A stretch of 64,000 nt of DNA. It comes from PALSA-350 sp963834445. GTDB taxonomy: Bacteria; Acidobacteriota; Terriglobia; Terriglobales; Acidobacteriaceae. How positions within the stretch are numbered: position 1 is the first letter of the stretch; each line of letters opens with the position of its first letter. The translations under genes and the position numbers were made by a program. Below, in pieces: positions 52,412-61,805 of the stretch. The notes under the pieces are model-generated. The model did no database searches and was not told the DNA's origin. It saw nothing but the letters and a program-made list of their open reading frames with translations. The stretch spans positions 124,001 through 188,000 of the forward strand of contig CAWIBU010000002.1 in assembly GCA_963834445.1 (NCBI GenBank), read 5' to 3'.

Positions 52412-53692
52412 ATGCCGCTGATCCTGTATACCTGCGCGTTGTTCCTGGTGCTGATCGTCGGGCTGCCGTGGTGGCTGTTCCGCATGGCCACCAGCGGCAA
52501 GTATCGCGAAGGGCTTAGCGAACGCCTGGGCTTTGTGCCCGCGCGGCTGCGCGCGGGCGATCCGAGAAAAACCATCTGGGTGCATGCCGTCTCGGTGGGT
52601 GAGGTGTTGGCCGCCAGCCGGCTGGTGAACGAGCTGGGCGCCTGTGCGCCGCAGTACCGGGTGCTGCTCTCCACCACCACTCGGACCGGGCAAAGGCTGG
52701 CTCGGGAGCGCACCGGCATCCACCACACGTTTTATTTCCCCCTGGATTTTCCCTGGATCGTTCGCCGTTACTTGCGATTGCTCGATCCCGCGTTGGTGGT
52801 GCTGGTTGAGACCGAATTCTGGCCCAACCTGTTGACGGCCTGCCGCCGCGCTGCGATTCCGGTCGCGGTCGTCAACGGCCGCGTGTCTGATCGCTCTCTG
52901 CCGCGCTACCTGCGGCTGCGTCGCGTGTGGAAGCAGGTGCTGGCCGGCGTCTCTATTGTGCTGGCGCAAAGCGAAGAAGATGCCAACCGGCTCAAGGCCA
53001 TTGGGGCGCCCGCCGGCCGCGTGGTCTTCGGCGGCAATTTGAAATTCGATGTGCGCAGCGCCGAGCCGGCCGCCATCACCACCATGCTGCGCGAAAATCT
53101 GGCCAGCGGGACGCGGGTGCTGGTCTGCGGTAGCACGCTCGAAGGAGAAGAAGAAATTCTGCTCGACGCTTTTCAACAGTTGCGGACCAGAATCCCCGAT
53201 TGCGTCATGATCCTGGCCCCGCGCCATCCCGAGCGGTTCGGTCGCGTGGCCCAGCTGCTGAAGAATCGCGATCAGCAAAGCGTGCGCCGCTCCAACTGGA
53301 TGAAGCGCCCGGCCAGGATCAAGGCCGGTACCGTGGTTCTGCTGGATTCGATCGGCGAGTTGTCCTCGGTGTATGCCCTGGCCTCGGTCGCTTTCGTGGG
53401 CGGTAGCTTGATTCCCGCTGGAGGTCACAACCCGCTGGAGCCGGCGCAGTTCGCCGTGCCGGTGGTGATGGGGATGCACTATGCCAACTTCCGCGCCATC
53501 ATCGATATGCTGGTGCATGCGGAAGCGTTGAAGCTGGCCAGCAACGAAACCCTGGTGCCCATCCTGGAAAATCTGTTGACGGATGACGAGGGGGCGAACG
53601 CGCTGGGTGTGCGCGCGCTGGAAGTTTTTCATTTGCAATCGGGCGCAACCGGCCGAGCCATCCATGCGCTGCTGCGCTTGCTGCCGCAATGA
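52412..53692 (+). CDS. waaA: 3-deoxy-D-manno-octulosonic acid (Kdo) transferase
   Basis: 426 residues. It transfers Kdo to lipid IVA in the inner core of lipopolysaccharide. An N-terminal membrane helix (LILYTCALFLVLIVGLPWW) is followed by the GT30 domain: IWVHAVSVGEVLAA, HTFYFPLDFPW, VVLVETEFWPN with the catalytic Glu, and VAFVGGSLIPAGGHNPLEPA. Length is normal. It overlaps lpxK by four bases (ATGA), starting a run of envelope genes. Confidence 0.95.
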   Translation: MPLILYTCALFLVLIVGLPWWLFRMATSGKYREGLSERLGFVPARLRAGDPRKTIWVHAVSVGEVLAASRLVNELGACAPQYRVLLSTTTRTGQRLARERTGIHHTFYFPLDFPWIVRRYLRLLDPALVVLVETEFWPNLLTACRRAAIPVAVVNGRVSDRSLPRYLRLRRVWKQVLAGVSIVLAQSEEDANRLKAIGAPAGRVVFGGNLKFDVRSAEPAAITTMLRENLASGTRVLVCGSTLEGEEEILLDAFQQLRTRIPDCVMILAPRHPERFGRVAQLLKNRDQQSVRRSNWMKRPARIKAGTVVLLDSIGELSSVYALASVAFVGGSLIPAGGHNPLEPAQFAVPVVMGMHYANFRAIIDMLVHAEALKLASNETLVPILENLLTDDEGANALGVRALEVFHLQSGATGRAIHALLRLLPQ

Positions 53693-54684
53693 TTCCGCTG
53701 CTCACTCCACTCTCATGGATTTACGGATCGCTGATCCGCGCCCGCAACGCGCGCTTCGACAAAAGTGCGCCGCAGGTGTTGCGCTGGCCGGTGATCAGCA
53801 TCGGCAACCTGTCCGTCGGCGGCGCCGGCAAGACGCCCCTGGTCATCTGCCTGGCACGGTTGCTGGCGCGCGAACACTTCCTCGTGGACGTGTTATCGCG
53901 CGGGTATGGCCGCGCACGGACAACCGTCGAGCGGGTTGACCCGGCAGGCAGCGCGCAGATCTTCGGCGACGAGCCGCTGCTGATTGCGCAAGCCGCAGCC
54001 GTGCCGGTCTACGTCGGCGCCAGCCGTTACCAGGGCGGCCTGTTGGCGGAATCTGAAATGCCAGAGGAAGGGCGGCACGTCCATCTGCTGGACGACGGAT
54101 TTCAGCACCGGCAACTGGCGCGCACGGTCGACATGGTGGTGATGCATCGCAGCGATCTGCGCGAGCGTCTGCTACCCGCAGGACGATTGCGCGAGCCGCT
54201 GGCGTCGCTGCGCCGTGCCGACGTGATCGTACTGCGCCACGAGGATGCGGACCTCGAGGCCGAAGCCAGCCGTTACGTTCGCAAAGACTGCTACTTTTGG
54301 CGAATGCGGCGTGCGCTCACTGCCCATCCGGCCAAACGGGCTGTCGCTTTCTGTGCCATCGCCAGACCCACAGAATTCTTCAACGCGCTGGCCGGAGCGG
54401 GTGTTGGTGTTGCCGAACGAATGCCCTTCCGCGATCACCATCGCTACACCATGGCAGACATCGACCGACTGGTAGCGTTGGGGGGCCGCGCCGGTTGCGA
54501 CGCCTTTGTGATGACTGCCAAGGATGAAGTGAAACTGGACGCAGCCATGCGCGCGCGGCTAAACGCTGTCGCCCCTTTGCAGGCAGCAGCGCTCACGGTT
54601 GAGATGGAGGACGAGGCGGTCGCCCTGAGCCAACTGCTGGCTCTTCTGAATATGAGAAAATCACCCATTGCGACCGCTGAATGA
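53689..54684 (+). CDS. lpxK: Tetraacyldisaccharide 4'-kinase
   Basis: 331 residues. It phosphorylates the lipid A disaccharide at position 4'. The P-loop is GNLSVGGAGKTPL (40-52), then SRGYGR, GDEPLLIAQ, the HLLDDGFQHRQLARTVDMV stretch with the catalytic Asp and His, and AGRLREPL. Membrane association is by the N-terminal helix. It lies between waaA and the heptosyltransferase with overlaps. Confidence 0.95.
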   Translation: MIPLLTPLSWIYGSLIRARNARFDKSAPQVLRWPVISIGNLSVGGAGKTPLVICLARLLAREHFLVDVLSRGYGRARTTVERVDPAGSAQIFGDEPLLIAQAAAVPVYVGASRYQGGLLAESEMPEEGRHVHLLDDGFQHRQLARTVDMVVMHRSDLRERLLPAGRLREPLASLRRADVIVLRHEDADLEAEASRYVRKDCYFWRMRRALTAHPAKRAVAFCAIARPTEFFNALAGAGVGVAERMPFRDHHRYTMADIDRLVALGGRAGCDAFVMTAKDEVKLDAAMRARLNAVAPLQAAALTVEMEDEAVALSQLLALLNMRKSPIATAE

Positions 54685-54697
54685 GCCAAGACGCGTA

Positions 54698-55729
54698 TTG
54701 CCAAAACGCGTCCTGATTGTGCGGCTGGGCGCGATGGGCGATATTCTCCATGCCTTGCCTGCGGTTGCCGCCTTACGACAGGCGCACCCCACGTGGTTTC
54801 TGGGCTGGGCGGTTGAGCCGCGTTGGCGCGCTCTGCTTGCGGGAGACAACGGCGAGATGCCACTGGTCAATCGCATGCATCTGGTCGATGCCAAGGTTTG
54901 GGCACGCGCGCCGTTTAAGTGGGATACCTTCCGCGCCATCGCTGCTTTGCGCCATCAACTGCGTGCTGAGCACTACGATGTCTGCATCGATCTGCAGGGC
55001 GCGGTGCGTTCCGCGCTTGCCGGACGGCTGGCTGGCGCCACGAGGATGGTTGGTGAAGATGCACCCAGAGAGTGGGCGGCGCGTTACCTGTTCGGCGAGC
55101 GAGTCCCAACCCAGGGTGCGCACGTGATCGAGCAGGCGGTAGAAGTCTGTGCCGCGGCTGCTGGAGAAGCGCTCTCCCCGATTCTTCCCCCCTTGCCGCG
55201 AAACCCGGAAGCAGAACAATGGGCGGACAGGGTATTGGCAGAAGCCGGCCAAAGGCCGGTCGTGCTGATAAGCCCGGGAGCCGGCTGGGGAGCCAAACGC
55301 TGGCCTGCAGAGCGCTATGGAGCGGTCGGAGCCGCTCTCCGCGCCCAGGGCTGCCTGGTGTTGGTGAACGCCGGCCCACAGGAGCAAGGCATCGCCGGCG
55401 ATGTAGTGCGGGCCAGCGGCGGTGTGGTGCAGGCACCGGAGTTTACCCTGGAGCGTCTGATCGCGCTGACCCGGCGCGTCTGCCTGGTCATCGCCGGCGA
55501 TACCGGCCCCTTGCACCTGGCGTGCGCGCTGGGCAAGCCGGTGGTCGGGATCTACGGGCCGACCGATCCGCGCAGGAACGGTCCCTTCGGTGTGCCCTTC
55601 CGCGTGCTGCGTCACCCGGCAAGCAAGCGCGACCACACCCGCCACGCCGAGCCGGAAGCCGGCCTGCTCACCATCACGCCGCAGCAAGTCGTAGACGCCG
55701 CCAGCGAACTGCTTCAGGAAAAACGATGA
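54698..55729 (+). CDS. Glycosyltransferase family 9 (heptosyltransferase)
   Basis: About 343 residues from TTG 54698 (TTG 54668 adds ten). The GT9 fold is visible: PKRVLIVRLGAMGDILHALP with the catalytic-region Asp, YDVCIDLQGAVRSAL, VVLISPGAGWGAKRWPAERY and IAGDTGPLHLACALGKPVVGIYGPTDP. It adds heptose to the lipopolysaccharide inner core (WaaC/WaaF type); which step cannot be told. It follows lpxK closely. Confidence 0.9.
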   Translation: MPKRVLIVRLGAMGDILHALPAVAALRQAHPTWFLGWAVEPRWRALLAGDNGEMPLVNRMHLVDAKVWARAPFKWDTFRAIAALRHQLRAEHYDVCIDLQGAVRSALAGRLAGATRMVGEDAPREWAARYLFGERVPTQGAHVIEQAVEVCAAAAGEALSPILPPLPRNPEAEQWADRVLAEAGQRPVVLISPGAGWGAKRWPAERYGAVGAALRAQGCLVLVNAGPQEQGIAGDVVRASGGVVQAPEFTLERLIALTRRVCLVIAGDTGPLHLACALGKPVVGIYGPTDPRRNGPFGVPFRVLRHPASKRDHTRHAEPEAGLLTITPQQVVDAASELLQEKR

Positions 55730-56092
55730 AAGCGGCCATACTCCACAGCAAGAAACGTCGGTCCCAAGCAGGGAACCAGGAACATTCTGTCCGGACTGGT
55801 TATCCGAATCGGTTCCGGATCAGGAAGTACTTCATTCCGACCACGAAATACTCGGTCCCGACTGCAATAGACTCTTCCCTGACAGCAAAGCTCCGGGTGC
55901 CCCATATCTCGCTCGTTTTTTGCGAGATGTGGGATACCGCCGCGCTCGCTCCCGAACTCCGGTCGTCCGAACGGCACTCAAGGTCGAGGTTCGTGGTATC
56001 CCACATCTCGCAAAAAACGAGCGAGATATGGGCACCCGGAGATCTGCTGCCAAGAGATCGTTCAAACGGACTTCGGCGCGTCAGGATGGGCC
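55730..56092. other. Intergenic region with long inverted repeat
   Basis: About 360 bp between the heptosyltransferase and methyltransferase genes. The left part includes repeated TTCCGGATC/GGTCCCG-like words; the right part is the inverted repeat at 55893-56039. Long frames read through it are not considered genes. Confidence 0.6.
55893..56039. repeat. Long inverted repeat (45-bp arms)
   Basis: Arms 55893-55938 and 55995-56039 are complementary except for one extra C (CCCC versus CCC). The core is CTCGCTCGTTTTTTGCGAG. In RNA it gives a 45-bp stem with a ~56-nt loop. It probably belongs to the same class of dispersed intergenic palindromes as those at 34.6 and 40 kb, with a different sequence. 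Confidence 0.85.
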
Positions 56093-56641
56093 ATGCTGAC
56101 TAGCTGGAGCCGCATCGCCCGGCGTATCCGCGTGCCCAGTGGCTTTCTCTTTGCCGCGTTTTATCTTTGGCGTGCCCGGCCCAGCGCGGTCTCGCTGCTC
56201 TGGAGCCTGCTGCTGGTCGTCCCCGGGCTGATGCTGCGTGCCTACGCCTCCGGCTACGTCAAAAAGAACGCGGAGCTTACCGTAACCGGCCCCTATGCCT
56301 ACACCCGTAATCCCTTGTACCTGGGCTCGATCATGATGGCGTTCGGCTTCGCCGCCGCCTCGCGCAGCCTCTGGATCACCGTGGCGCTGGCCTTCCTCTT
56401 CCTACTCATCTACGCCCCTACCATCTACAGCGAGGAGCAATTCCTGCGCTCTGCCTTCCCCAACTTTGAAGCCTACGCAAAACGCGTACCTCGCCTGTTG
56501 CCGAGGCTCACCCCGGCGCGCCTCGAAGGCGATGGCAGCTTCTCAGCAGCCCTCTATCGCCAGCACCACGAGTACAATTCAGTTTTGGGTGTCTGTGCCG
56601 TTTACGCTGTACTGATAGCCGCTCTGTGGCTCCGCCACTGA
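56093..56641 (+). CDS. Isoprenylcysteine carboxyl methyltransferase-like membrane protein
   Basis: 182 residues with several membrane helices (AVSLLWSLLLVVPGLMLRAY, ITVALAFLFLLIYAP, VLGVCAVYAVLIAALWL) and the ICMT/PEMT motif GPYAYTRNPLYLGSIMMAFG followed by SEEQFLRSAFPNFEAY. Bacterial members methylate lipids or remain uncharacterised. The stop overlaps the next start by one base (TGATG), so the pair is coupled. Confidence 0.87.
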   Translation: MLTSWSRIARRIRVPSGFLFAAFYLWRARPSAVSLLWSLLLVVPGLMLRAYASGYVKKNAELTVTGPYAYTRNPLYLGSIMMAFGFAAASRSLWITVALAFLFLLIYAPTIYSEEQFLRSAFPNFEAYAKRVPRLLPRLTPARLEGDGSFSAALYRQHHEYNSVLGVCAVYAVLIAALWLRH

Positions 56642-57441
56642 TGGCAGCCATTGAGATCGCTCGGAGAAACTTCACGGTGATACGGTACCCAAAAGTTGTC
56701 GCGGCCTGTCTCTGTGCCCTGTCGGCGGTCGCCCAAACGGCGCCTCCGCCGCTTCTTCCTCCCGCCGCCAACTTCTCCTTCCCGGTCAAACAGACACTCA
56801 CCTACGCGGTCGACTGGCGTGTATTCCCGGCAGGCACCGCCACCTTTCACCTGGAACAGGCAGGCGCCATGCAGCACGTCGTCGCCACCGGCGAATCCGT
56901 GGGCGCGGTGAACCTGCTCTTCCGCGTCAACGATCGCTTTGAGTCCTACTTCAATCGCACCACCGGCTGCTCCGCCAGCTTCGCCAAGCAACTGCAGGAA
57001 GGGCGCAGGCAGATTGTCAGCACCCTGCGCTTTCTCTCCGACCAGGGCAAACAAGTGCTGGATGAAAAGAACATGGTCACCGGCACCAGCAAGCACCAGG
57101 AATCGCCCATCCCCCCCTGTGTGACGGATCTGATGTCCGCCATCTTTTACGGCGGCTCGCAGGCCCTGCGACCGGGAACCAGCTACCGCATGCCGGTGGC
57201 CGACGCCATGCGCGTGGTCGATGTGACCATGAAGTCTGAGGTTCGAGAGCAGGTCGTGACCCTGGCCGGGACCTTTCAGACCATCCGCGTCCAGCCCATC
57301 GCCGACGCCGGGGTGGTCAAGAACCGCGGCAATATCTGGATCTGGTACACCGATGACGACCGGCACATGCCGGTGCAGATGCGCGCCCGTCTCTTCTGGG
57401 GAACCATCACCATGCGCCTGGTGAGCATGGCGGCGAAGTGA
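56641..57441 (+). CDS. DUF3108 domain-containing secreted protein
   Basis: 266 residues. A hydrophobic N-terminus (VVAACLCALSAVAQTAPP) acts as signal peptide. The DUF3108 beta-barrel follows: FPVKQTLTYAVDWRVFPAGTATFHL, RVNDRFESYFNRTTGCSASF, QEGRRQIVSTLRF and a C-terminal IWIWYTDDDRHMPVQMRARLFWGTI. The family is periplasmic and of unknown function, often found with envelope genes. It is coupled to the ICMT-like gene. Confidence 0.88.
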   Translation: MAAIEIARRNFTVIRYPKVVAACLCALSAVAQTAPPPLLPPAANFSFPVKQTLTYAVDWRVFPAGTATFHLEQAGAMQHVVATGESVGAVNLLFRVNDRFESYFNRTTGCSASFAKQLQEGRRQIVSTLRFLSDQGKQVLDEKNMVTGTSKHQESPIPPCVTDLMSAIFYGGSQALRPGTSYRMPVADAMRVVDVTMKSEVREQVVTLAGTFQTIRVQPIADAGVVKNRGNIWIWYTDDDRHMPVQMRARLFWGTITMRLVSMAAK

Positions 57442-57444
57442 GGC

Positions 57445-57753
57445 CTATTGAATGCGGAATCGCTCCCGCATCAGCCGCTGCAATCGTGGTTTGTAGATGA
57501 TGTTGTAGGCCAGCTCTTTGTCGGGGAACATGGCCAGCGCGGCCTTCTTGCTATCCGCTACCAGCTCGGCAGCTTGATCGACAGTCAGGCTCCCATCCTG
57601 GCTGATCACCGACATCACCATGTCCATCATCATCTGCAGGCGGCGGATCTTGCGTTGCTCCTCCGTCTTTTCCTGGACCGATTGGGCGGATGGACTGGAA
57701 CCGAGTGTGAGAGCGGAAAATTCGTCGTTGCGATCGGACGCGCTTGACCCCAT
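57445..57753 (-). CDS. Small hypothetical protein
   Basis: 102 residues. A disordered start (GSSASDRNDEFSALTLGSSP) is followed by helices KIRRLQMMMDMVMSVISQDGS and LTVDQAAELVADSKKAALAMFPDKELAYNIIYKPRLQRLMRERF. The C-terminal part looks like a conserved helical domain seen in Acidobacteria without known function. It converges with the DUF3108 gene. Confidence 0.7.
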   Translation of the reverse strand: MGSSASDRNDEFSALTLGSSPSAQSVQEKTEEQRKIRRLQMMMDMVMSVISQDGSLTVDQAAELVADSKKAALAMFPDKELAYNIIYKPRLQRLMRERFRIQ

Positions 57754-57872
57754 TGGATACTCTTCCTCCGAGTGTTAAGGTCGTCGTGCTTTGTTGCGAA
57801 TCCTATACCCGAACCAGCAGCAGGGAAATACAAAAAAGTGGTAGCTGCGGCGCCAGGACGTGTCCTCCCGGG

Positions 57873-60491
57873 TTACCTCGCGTCGAGCGGCTGGGCGCGC
57901 ACCGAGTTTCCATCGAGGTAGAACGAGGTCGCGCCCACGGAGTCGGTGCGAAACGTGCGCACGTGATTCTGTTGCAGACGCTCGAGGATCTCGCGCTTGG
58001 GATGACCAAAGGGGTTGCGATGGGCGGCGGAGATGACTGCATAGGCCGGGGCGACTGCTGCCAGGAATCGCGGAGTGGTCGACGTCTTGCTGCCATGGTG
58101 GCCCACCTTTAGCAGGTCAGCGTGCAGCTTTTCAGCAAGCATGCGCTGCTCGCTGGCCGCCTGTGCGTCGCCTTCCAGCAGCACGGAGGTGTGTCCGTAC
58201 GCTACATGCAGCACCAGCGAATCATCGTTGCTGGCCGTAGCGCCGGGAACGTAGCCGGGCGTCGGAGAGAGCACGTCCACTTGGGCGCCGCCGAAGCCAA
58301 AGTGGTCGCCGGCGGCCATCGCGGCCACCGGGATGTTGAGCCTCTTTGCCTCCGCCAGTAAGGCCTCATAGGCGGGGATAGGCGGGTTGTTGCCCACCCA
58401 CAACACGCGGGGGCGAAAATTCTCCAGCACCGCCGCCATGCCCCCCATGTGATCGCTGTGCGCGTGGCTGAGTGCGACCGCATCCAGACGGCGGATATTG
58501 CGCGACCAGAGCACCGGTGAGACTACATCTTCTCCAATCTCGAAATTGCCGTTGGACGCCTGCGCGCCCCCGATAGGGCCGCCGGCGTCGACCAGCAGCG
58601 TCTTGCCCTCGGGAGAAATCAACAGCAACGAATCGCCCTGGCCCACATCGATGGCCGTCACTTCCAGCACGCCTGGATGAAAGGCGAGCGCGCGCGGATA
58701 GAAAACACAGCCGGCGGAGCAAGCCAGGGCTGCGACCGGGAGCAGCACCGGGAAGCGGCTATTGCGCGCTGCCCACACCGAGAGACCGATCAGCACGATG
58801 CCGGCCGCAATCGCCAGGCTGCCCGGGCTGGAGAGACGAATGTCGCCCGCGCCCATGGAACTGAAGAGGAGCACAATTTGATTGATCGCGTGCAGCAGAG
58901 CGGCGGTCACGGCCGCGGGCACGATTGCGGCTGCGGGCCAGACCAGCAAAGTAGAGAAGGTGATGAGTGCCGAGGGCAGCGCCAACCCGATCAGCGGCAC
59001 CACCAGCAGGTTGACCGGTAGACCCAGCGCGGTGACGCGATGGAAATAGATTGCCATGGGTAGCGACATGGCCAGCTCGATCAGCGACGAAAGCAGCAAC
59101 AGCTCAGCGATGCGCAGCGTGAGACGAACCAGGGTAGGTGGCGCTGCGCGCGCGGCCCATCGCCCGATGAAGCGCTGCAGATGGCTCGCGATCAGGCGTA
59201 GGGTCACGCGAAACTGCGCCACCTTCGGCGGTAACCCGGGGTCGAGAGCGAGCAGCCAGAGGTTGCGCGTCGCCTGCAGGTAAGCAGCAAACGTGTGCTC
59301 GGCAATCGGCACCGCCACGCCGGCGACAATCAGCACCGAGAGCAAAGTCATCTGGAAGCTCGCGCCCAGCAGGGAGCGGGGATCGAGCGCGAGCAGGCAA
59401 ACCGCGGCAAAGCCGATCGCGTTGAGGCTATTACGATCGCGGAAGAGCAACCGTGCCAGCAGGTAAAGTGTCACCATCCAGAACGATCGCTGCACCGGTT
59501 CGCCGAAGCCGGCCAGCAGCGCGTAGGCGAACGAGCACGCGATCGTAACCGCAGTAGACCAGATGCTCGGCATGCGCAGCAGCCGGGCCACGCCGAAGAT
59601 ACAGGCGGCAAAGATGGCCAGGTGCATGCCGCTGACTACCAGCAGGTGAAACGACCCGGTGCGTTCAAACCCCACCCGCGCCTGGTGTTCCAGATAGGTA
59701 CGATCGCCCAGGATCATGGCGCTCAGCATGCCCGCATCGGTGCGGCTAAGGGTCAGCCACGCCGGCAACCGTGTTGCCGTGGACGCGGCGGCAAAGTCGA
59801 GCAGGCGCTGGCTGCCCGCCTCCTGCAGCCCGTGCATCCGGCAAGCAAAGCTGCCTCGCCGGTTCTCGTGTTCCACCGTAACGGCGGAAGCCTTGACCGA
59901 GCCCACCACCCCGATCCCCTGCTGACGCAGCCAGGCCGTGGCATCCCACACGCCGGGGTCGAGATAGCGCTCAGGCAGGTGCAGGGCAACAGAAGCGCGC
60001 ATCTGGTCTCCGCAGCGGATCAAAGGGAAAGGCTCGCCAGTTGGGGCGTAGAGCGTGACCCGCAACCCGCCGGTTACGGGCCGGCCATCGGCGGAGGCGA
60101 GCCTCAGGTCAAAGCTCTCACTTTGTTCCGTGCGCACGCCGTTACCGAACGGAGAACTGGACTCCACCAACCTGACCGGCGTGGTGCGCGTGACCTCTCC
60201 GTCGATGGCGGTGACGCCACCCTCCTCCGCCAGCCGGCTCAGTTGCCGTTGCATGTCCGGCGCAGGCTCGATCTCGCTGAGCAGGATCCCCAGCAGCAAC
60301 CAGACGCAGGCCAACGGCAGCAGGGCAACGCGCGAGGCCGGCAGGCAAAGCAGGGCCAGCAGGACGATTGCAGCGATCAGCAGGCCGGGAGCGATCCAAT
60401 AGCTGCGGGCAAGAAACGGCGCCAGCACCATGCCCGCGGAAAGCCACAGGGCAGCGCAAAGGGCTGGTGCGGTGGCGAAAGAAAGCGGCAT
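57873..60491 (-). CDS. comEC: ComEC/Rec2 DNA-internalisation channel
   Basis: 872 residues. An inner-membrane channel for single-stranded DNA in natural transformation. Order: N-terminal helices and a DUF4131/OB region (~25-190), the Competence membrane domain with many helices (~230-560, GSFHLLVVSGMHLAIFAACIFG), and a C-terminal metallo-beta-lactamase domain beginning DVGQGDSLLLISPEGKTLLVDAG with the metal motif SHAHSDHMGG near 675. All three parts are intact, so competence is plausible. It is the last gene of the minus-strand run starting at birA, 48 bp after rlmD-like. Confidence 0.94.
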   Translation of the reverse strand: MPLSFATAPALCAALWLSAGMVLAPFLARSYWIAPGLLIAAIVLLALLCLPASRVALLPLACVWLLLGILLSEIEPAPDMQRQLSRLAEEGGVTAIDGEVTRTTPVRLVESSSPFGNGVRTEQSESFDLRLASADGRPVTGGLRVTLYAPTGEPFPLIRCGDQMRASVALHLPERYLDPGVWDATAWLRQQGIGVVGSVKASAVTVEHENRRGSFACRMHGLQEAGSQRLLDFAAASTATRLPAWLTLSRTDAGMLSAMILGDRTYLEHQARVGFERTGSFHLLVVSGMHLAIFAACIFGVARLLRMPSIWSTAVTIACSFAYALLAGFGEPVQRSFWMVTLYLLARLLFRDRNSLNAIGFAAVCLLALDPRSLLGASFQMTLLSVLIVAGVAVPIAEHTFAAYLQATRNLWLLALDPGLPPKVAQFRVTLRLIASHLQRFIGRWAARAAPPTLVRLTLRIAELLLLSSLIELAMSLPMAIYFHRVTALGLPVNLLVVPLIGLALPSALITFSTLLVWPAAAIVPAAVTAALLHAINQIVLLFSSMGAGDIRLSSPGSLAIAAGIVLIGLSVWAARNSRFPVLLPVAALACSAGCVFYPRALAFHPGVLEVTAIDVGQGDSLLLISPEGKTLLVDAGGPIGGAQASNGNFEIGEDVVSPVLWSRNIRRLDAVALSHAHSDHMGGMAAVLENFRPRVLWVGNNPPIPAYEALLAEAKRLNIPVAAMAAGDHFGFGGAQVDVLSPTPGYVPGATASNDDSLVLHVAYGHTSVLLEGDAQAASEQRMLAEKLHADLLKVGHHGSKTSTTPRFLAAVAPAYAVISAAHRNPFGHPKREILERLQQNHVRTFRTDSVGATSFYLDGNSVRAQPLDAR

Positions 60492-60539
60492 CGCGGCTCA
60501 ATATACAGCCGCTTCCACCCAATTTCGGTGGAGGAAACA

Positions 60540-61805
60540 TTAATTCCGCTTCAGAAACGTGACCGTTTCCAGATGGAAGGTTTGCGGAAAGAGGTCTACC
60601 AGGTGAATGGCCTGCAGGGCATACCCAAACGGTAACAGTAACTGTAAATCACGAGCGAGCGTGGCCGGATCGCAGGAAACATAAACGATTTCAGGGGCCG
60701 CGATCGTTCCCAGCAGGCCACAGATTTCTTTATCCAGGCCGGCCCGTGGCGGGTCGACCACAATGAGATCGGGTTTCGCCTCGCGGGCGCCGCGGCGTAA
60801 GAAATCGAGCGTGCTGGAGCGAAGCATGCGATGCCCCTGGCCCGCGAGGTTGTGCTGTAGATCATCGGCCGAAAAGCCGGCAGATTCTACCGCGGTTACT
60901 TTTTCAAAATCGAGCGCCCGCGCAAATAGCCCGGCGCCGGAATAGAGATCCCACGCCCGCCCGCCCGATCGTTTGCGGCCCGTGTTGTCGTTGAGCACCA
61001 GATCCATCAACCCTGGCAGCAGAAAGCGATTCACCTGGAAGAAGCCGCCGAGGCTAACCTGATAGCGGTGGCTGCCGACAGTGTAGGTAAGCGACCGCTC
61101 GCCCCAGTGCATGATCTCGTTCTGAAAAAAGAGTCCCACGCCGGTGAGCACGGGCAGCTTTGCGTGCAGCAGCTCCGCGAATTTTTCCAGTGCGCGTTCG
61201 CGCGGCCGGCGCTTCGCCCCGCCCGGCCACAAGGAGACCAGCAACTGGCTCTGTTCCCCGTTGGTGAAGAACTCTACCTCTTCGCAAAGGCTCTCGAGCC
61301 CGGTCTCGCGCGCTGTCCCGGTCACTGCGACGATCGCCTGTTCCAGCAAGGGAGCAGCAATGGGGCAGTGATTGACCGGCAAGAGCTGATGCGAGCCGCG
61401 CTCGCGATAACCCAGGCCAGGCTTCGTCACATGCAGGCGAATCCGGTTGCGATAACCCCAGGCCGGCCCCGCCAGGCTGCCGATTTCGCCGGGCGCCGGC
61501 AAGTGTGCGCGCGACAGTGTCTCTTTCAGAATATCGAGCTTCATCTGCAACTGGAAAGCTGGGTTGGCGTGTTGATACTGGCATCCGCCGCAGCGGGGAA
61601 CATATTCACAAGCGGGTTCAATCCGTTCCGGAGACGCTTCGAGAACCGCGCTTACCTCGCCGCTAGCAAAGCTGCGTTTGTCTTCGGCAATGCTGGCCTC
61701 CACCCATTCACCGGGTAGCGCCGAAGCCACAAACACGGTCTTGCCGCCGGGGATACGCGCCAAACCCGCCCCACCGTAGACCGCCTTCTCAATGTGTAGC
61801 TTCAT
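60540..61805 (-). CDS. Class I SAM-dependent RNA (uracil-C5) methyltransferase, RlmD/RumA-like
   Basis: 421 residues. An N-terminal TRAM-like barrel (LHIEKAVYGGAGLARIPGGKTVFV) is followed by iron-sulfur Cys C66, C72 and C75 (CEYVPRCGGC) with the fourth likely in NHCPI. The methyltransferase domain has LGGFFQVN, WDLYSGAGLFA, VVDPPRAGLD and the catalytic Cys in YVSCDPATLARDL. The enzyme makes 5-methyluridine in 23S rRNA (1939 or 747 type); site uncertain. It starts four bases inside the upstream gene (ATGA). Confidence 0.92.
   Translation of the reverse strand: MKLHIEKAVYGGAGLARIPGGKTVFVASALPGEWVEASIAEDKRSFASGEVSAVLEASPERIEPACEYVPRCGGCQYQHANPAFQLQMKLDILKETLSRAHLPAPGEIGSLAGPAWGYRNRIRLHVTKPGLGYRERGSHQLLPVNHCPIAAPLLEQAIVAVTGTARETGLESLCEEVEFFTNGEQSQLLVSLWPGGAKRRPRERALEKFAELLHAKLPVLTGVGLFFQNEIMHWGERSLTYTVGSHRYQVSLGGFFQVNRFLLPGLMDLVLNDNTGRKRSGGRAWDLYSGAGLFARALDFEKVTAVESAGFSADDLQHNLAGQGHRMLRSSTLDFLRRGAREAKPDLIVVDPPRAGLDKEICGLLGTIAAPEIVYVSCDPATLARDLQLLLPFGYALQAIHLVDLFPQTFHLETVTFLKRN

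Noticed and set aside
52232..53689. 485-codon minus-strand frame
   Set aside because: Antisense to waaA, Gln/His/Arg-rich composition typical of a shadow.
55072..56103. 343-codon frame across heptosyltransferase gene and inverted repeat
   Set aside because: Overlaps a real gene in another frame and continues through a palindrome; composition is not protein-like.
59295..60635. 446-codon plus-strand frame
   Set aside because: Antisense to comEC.
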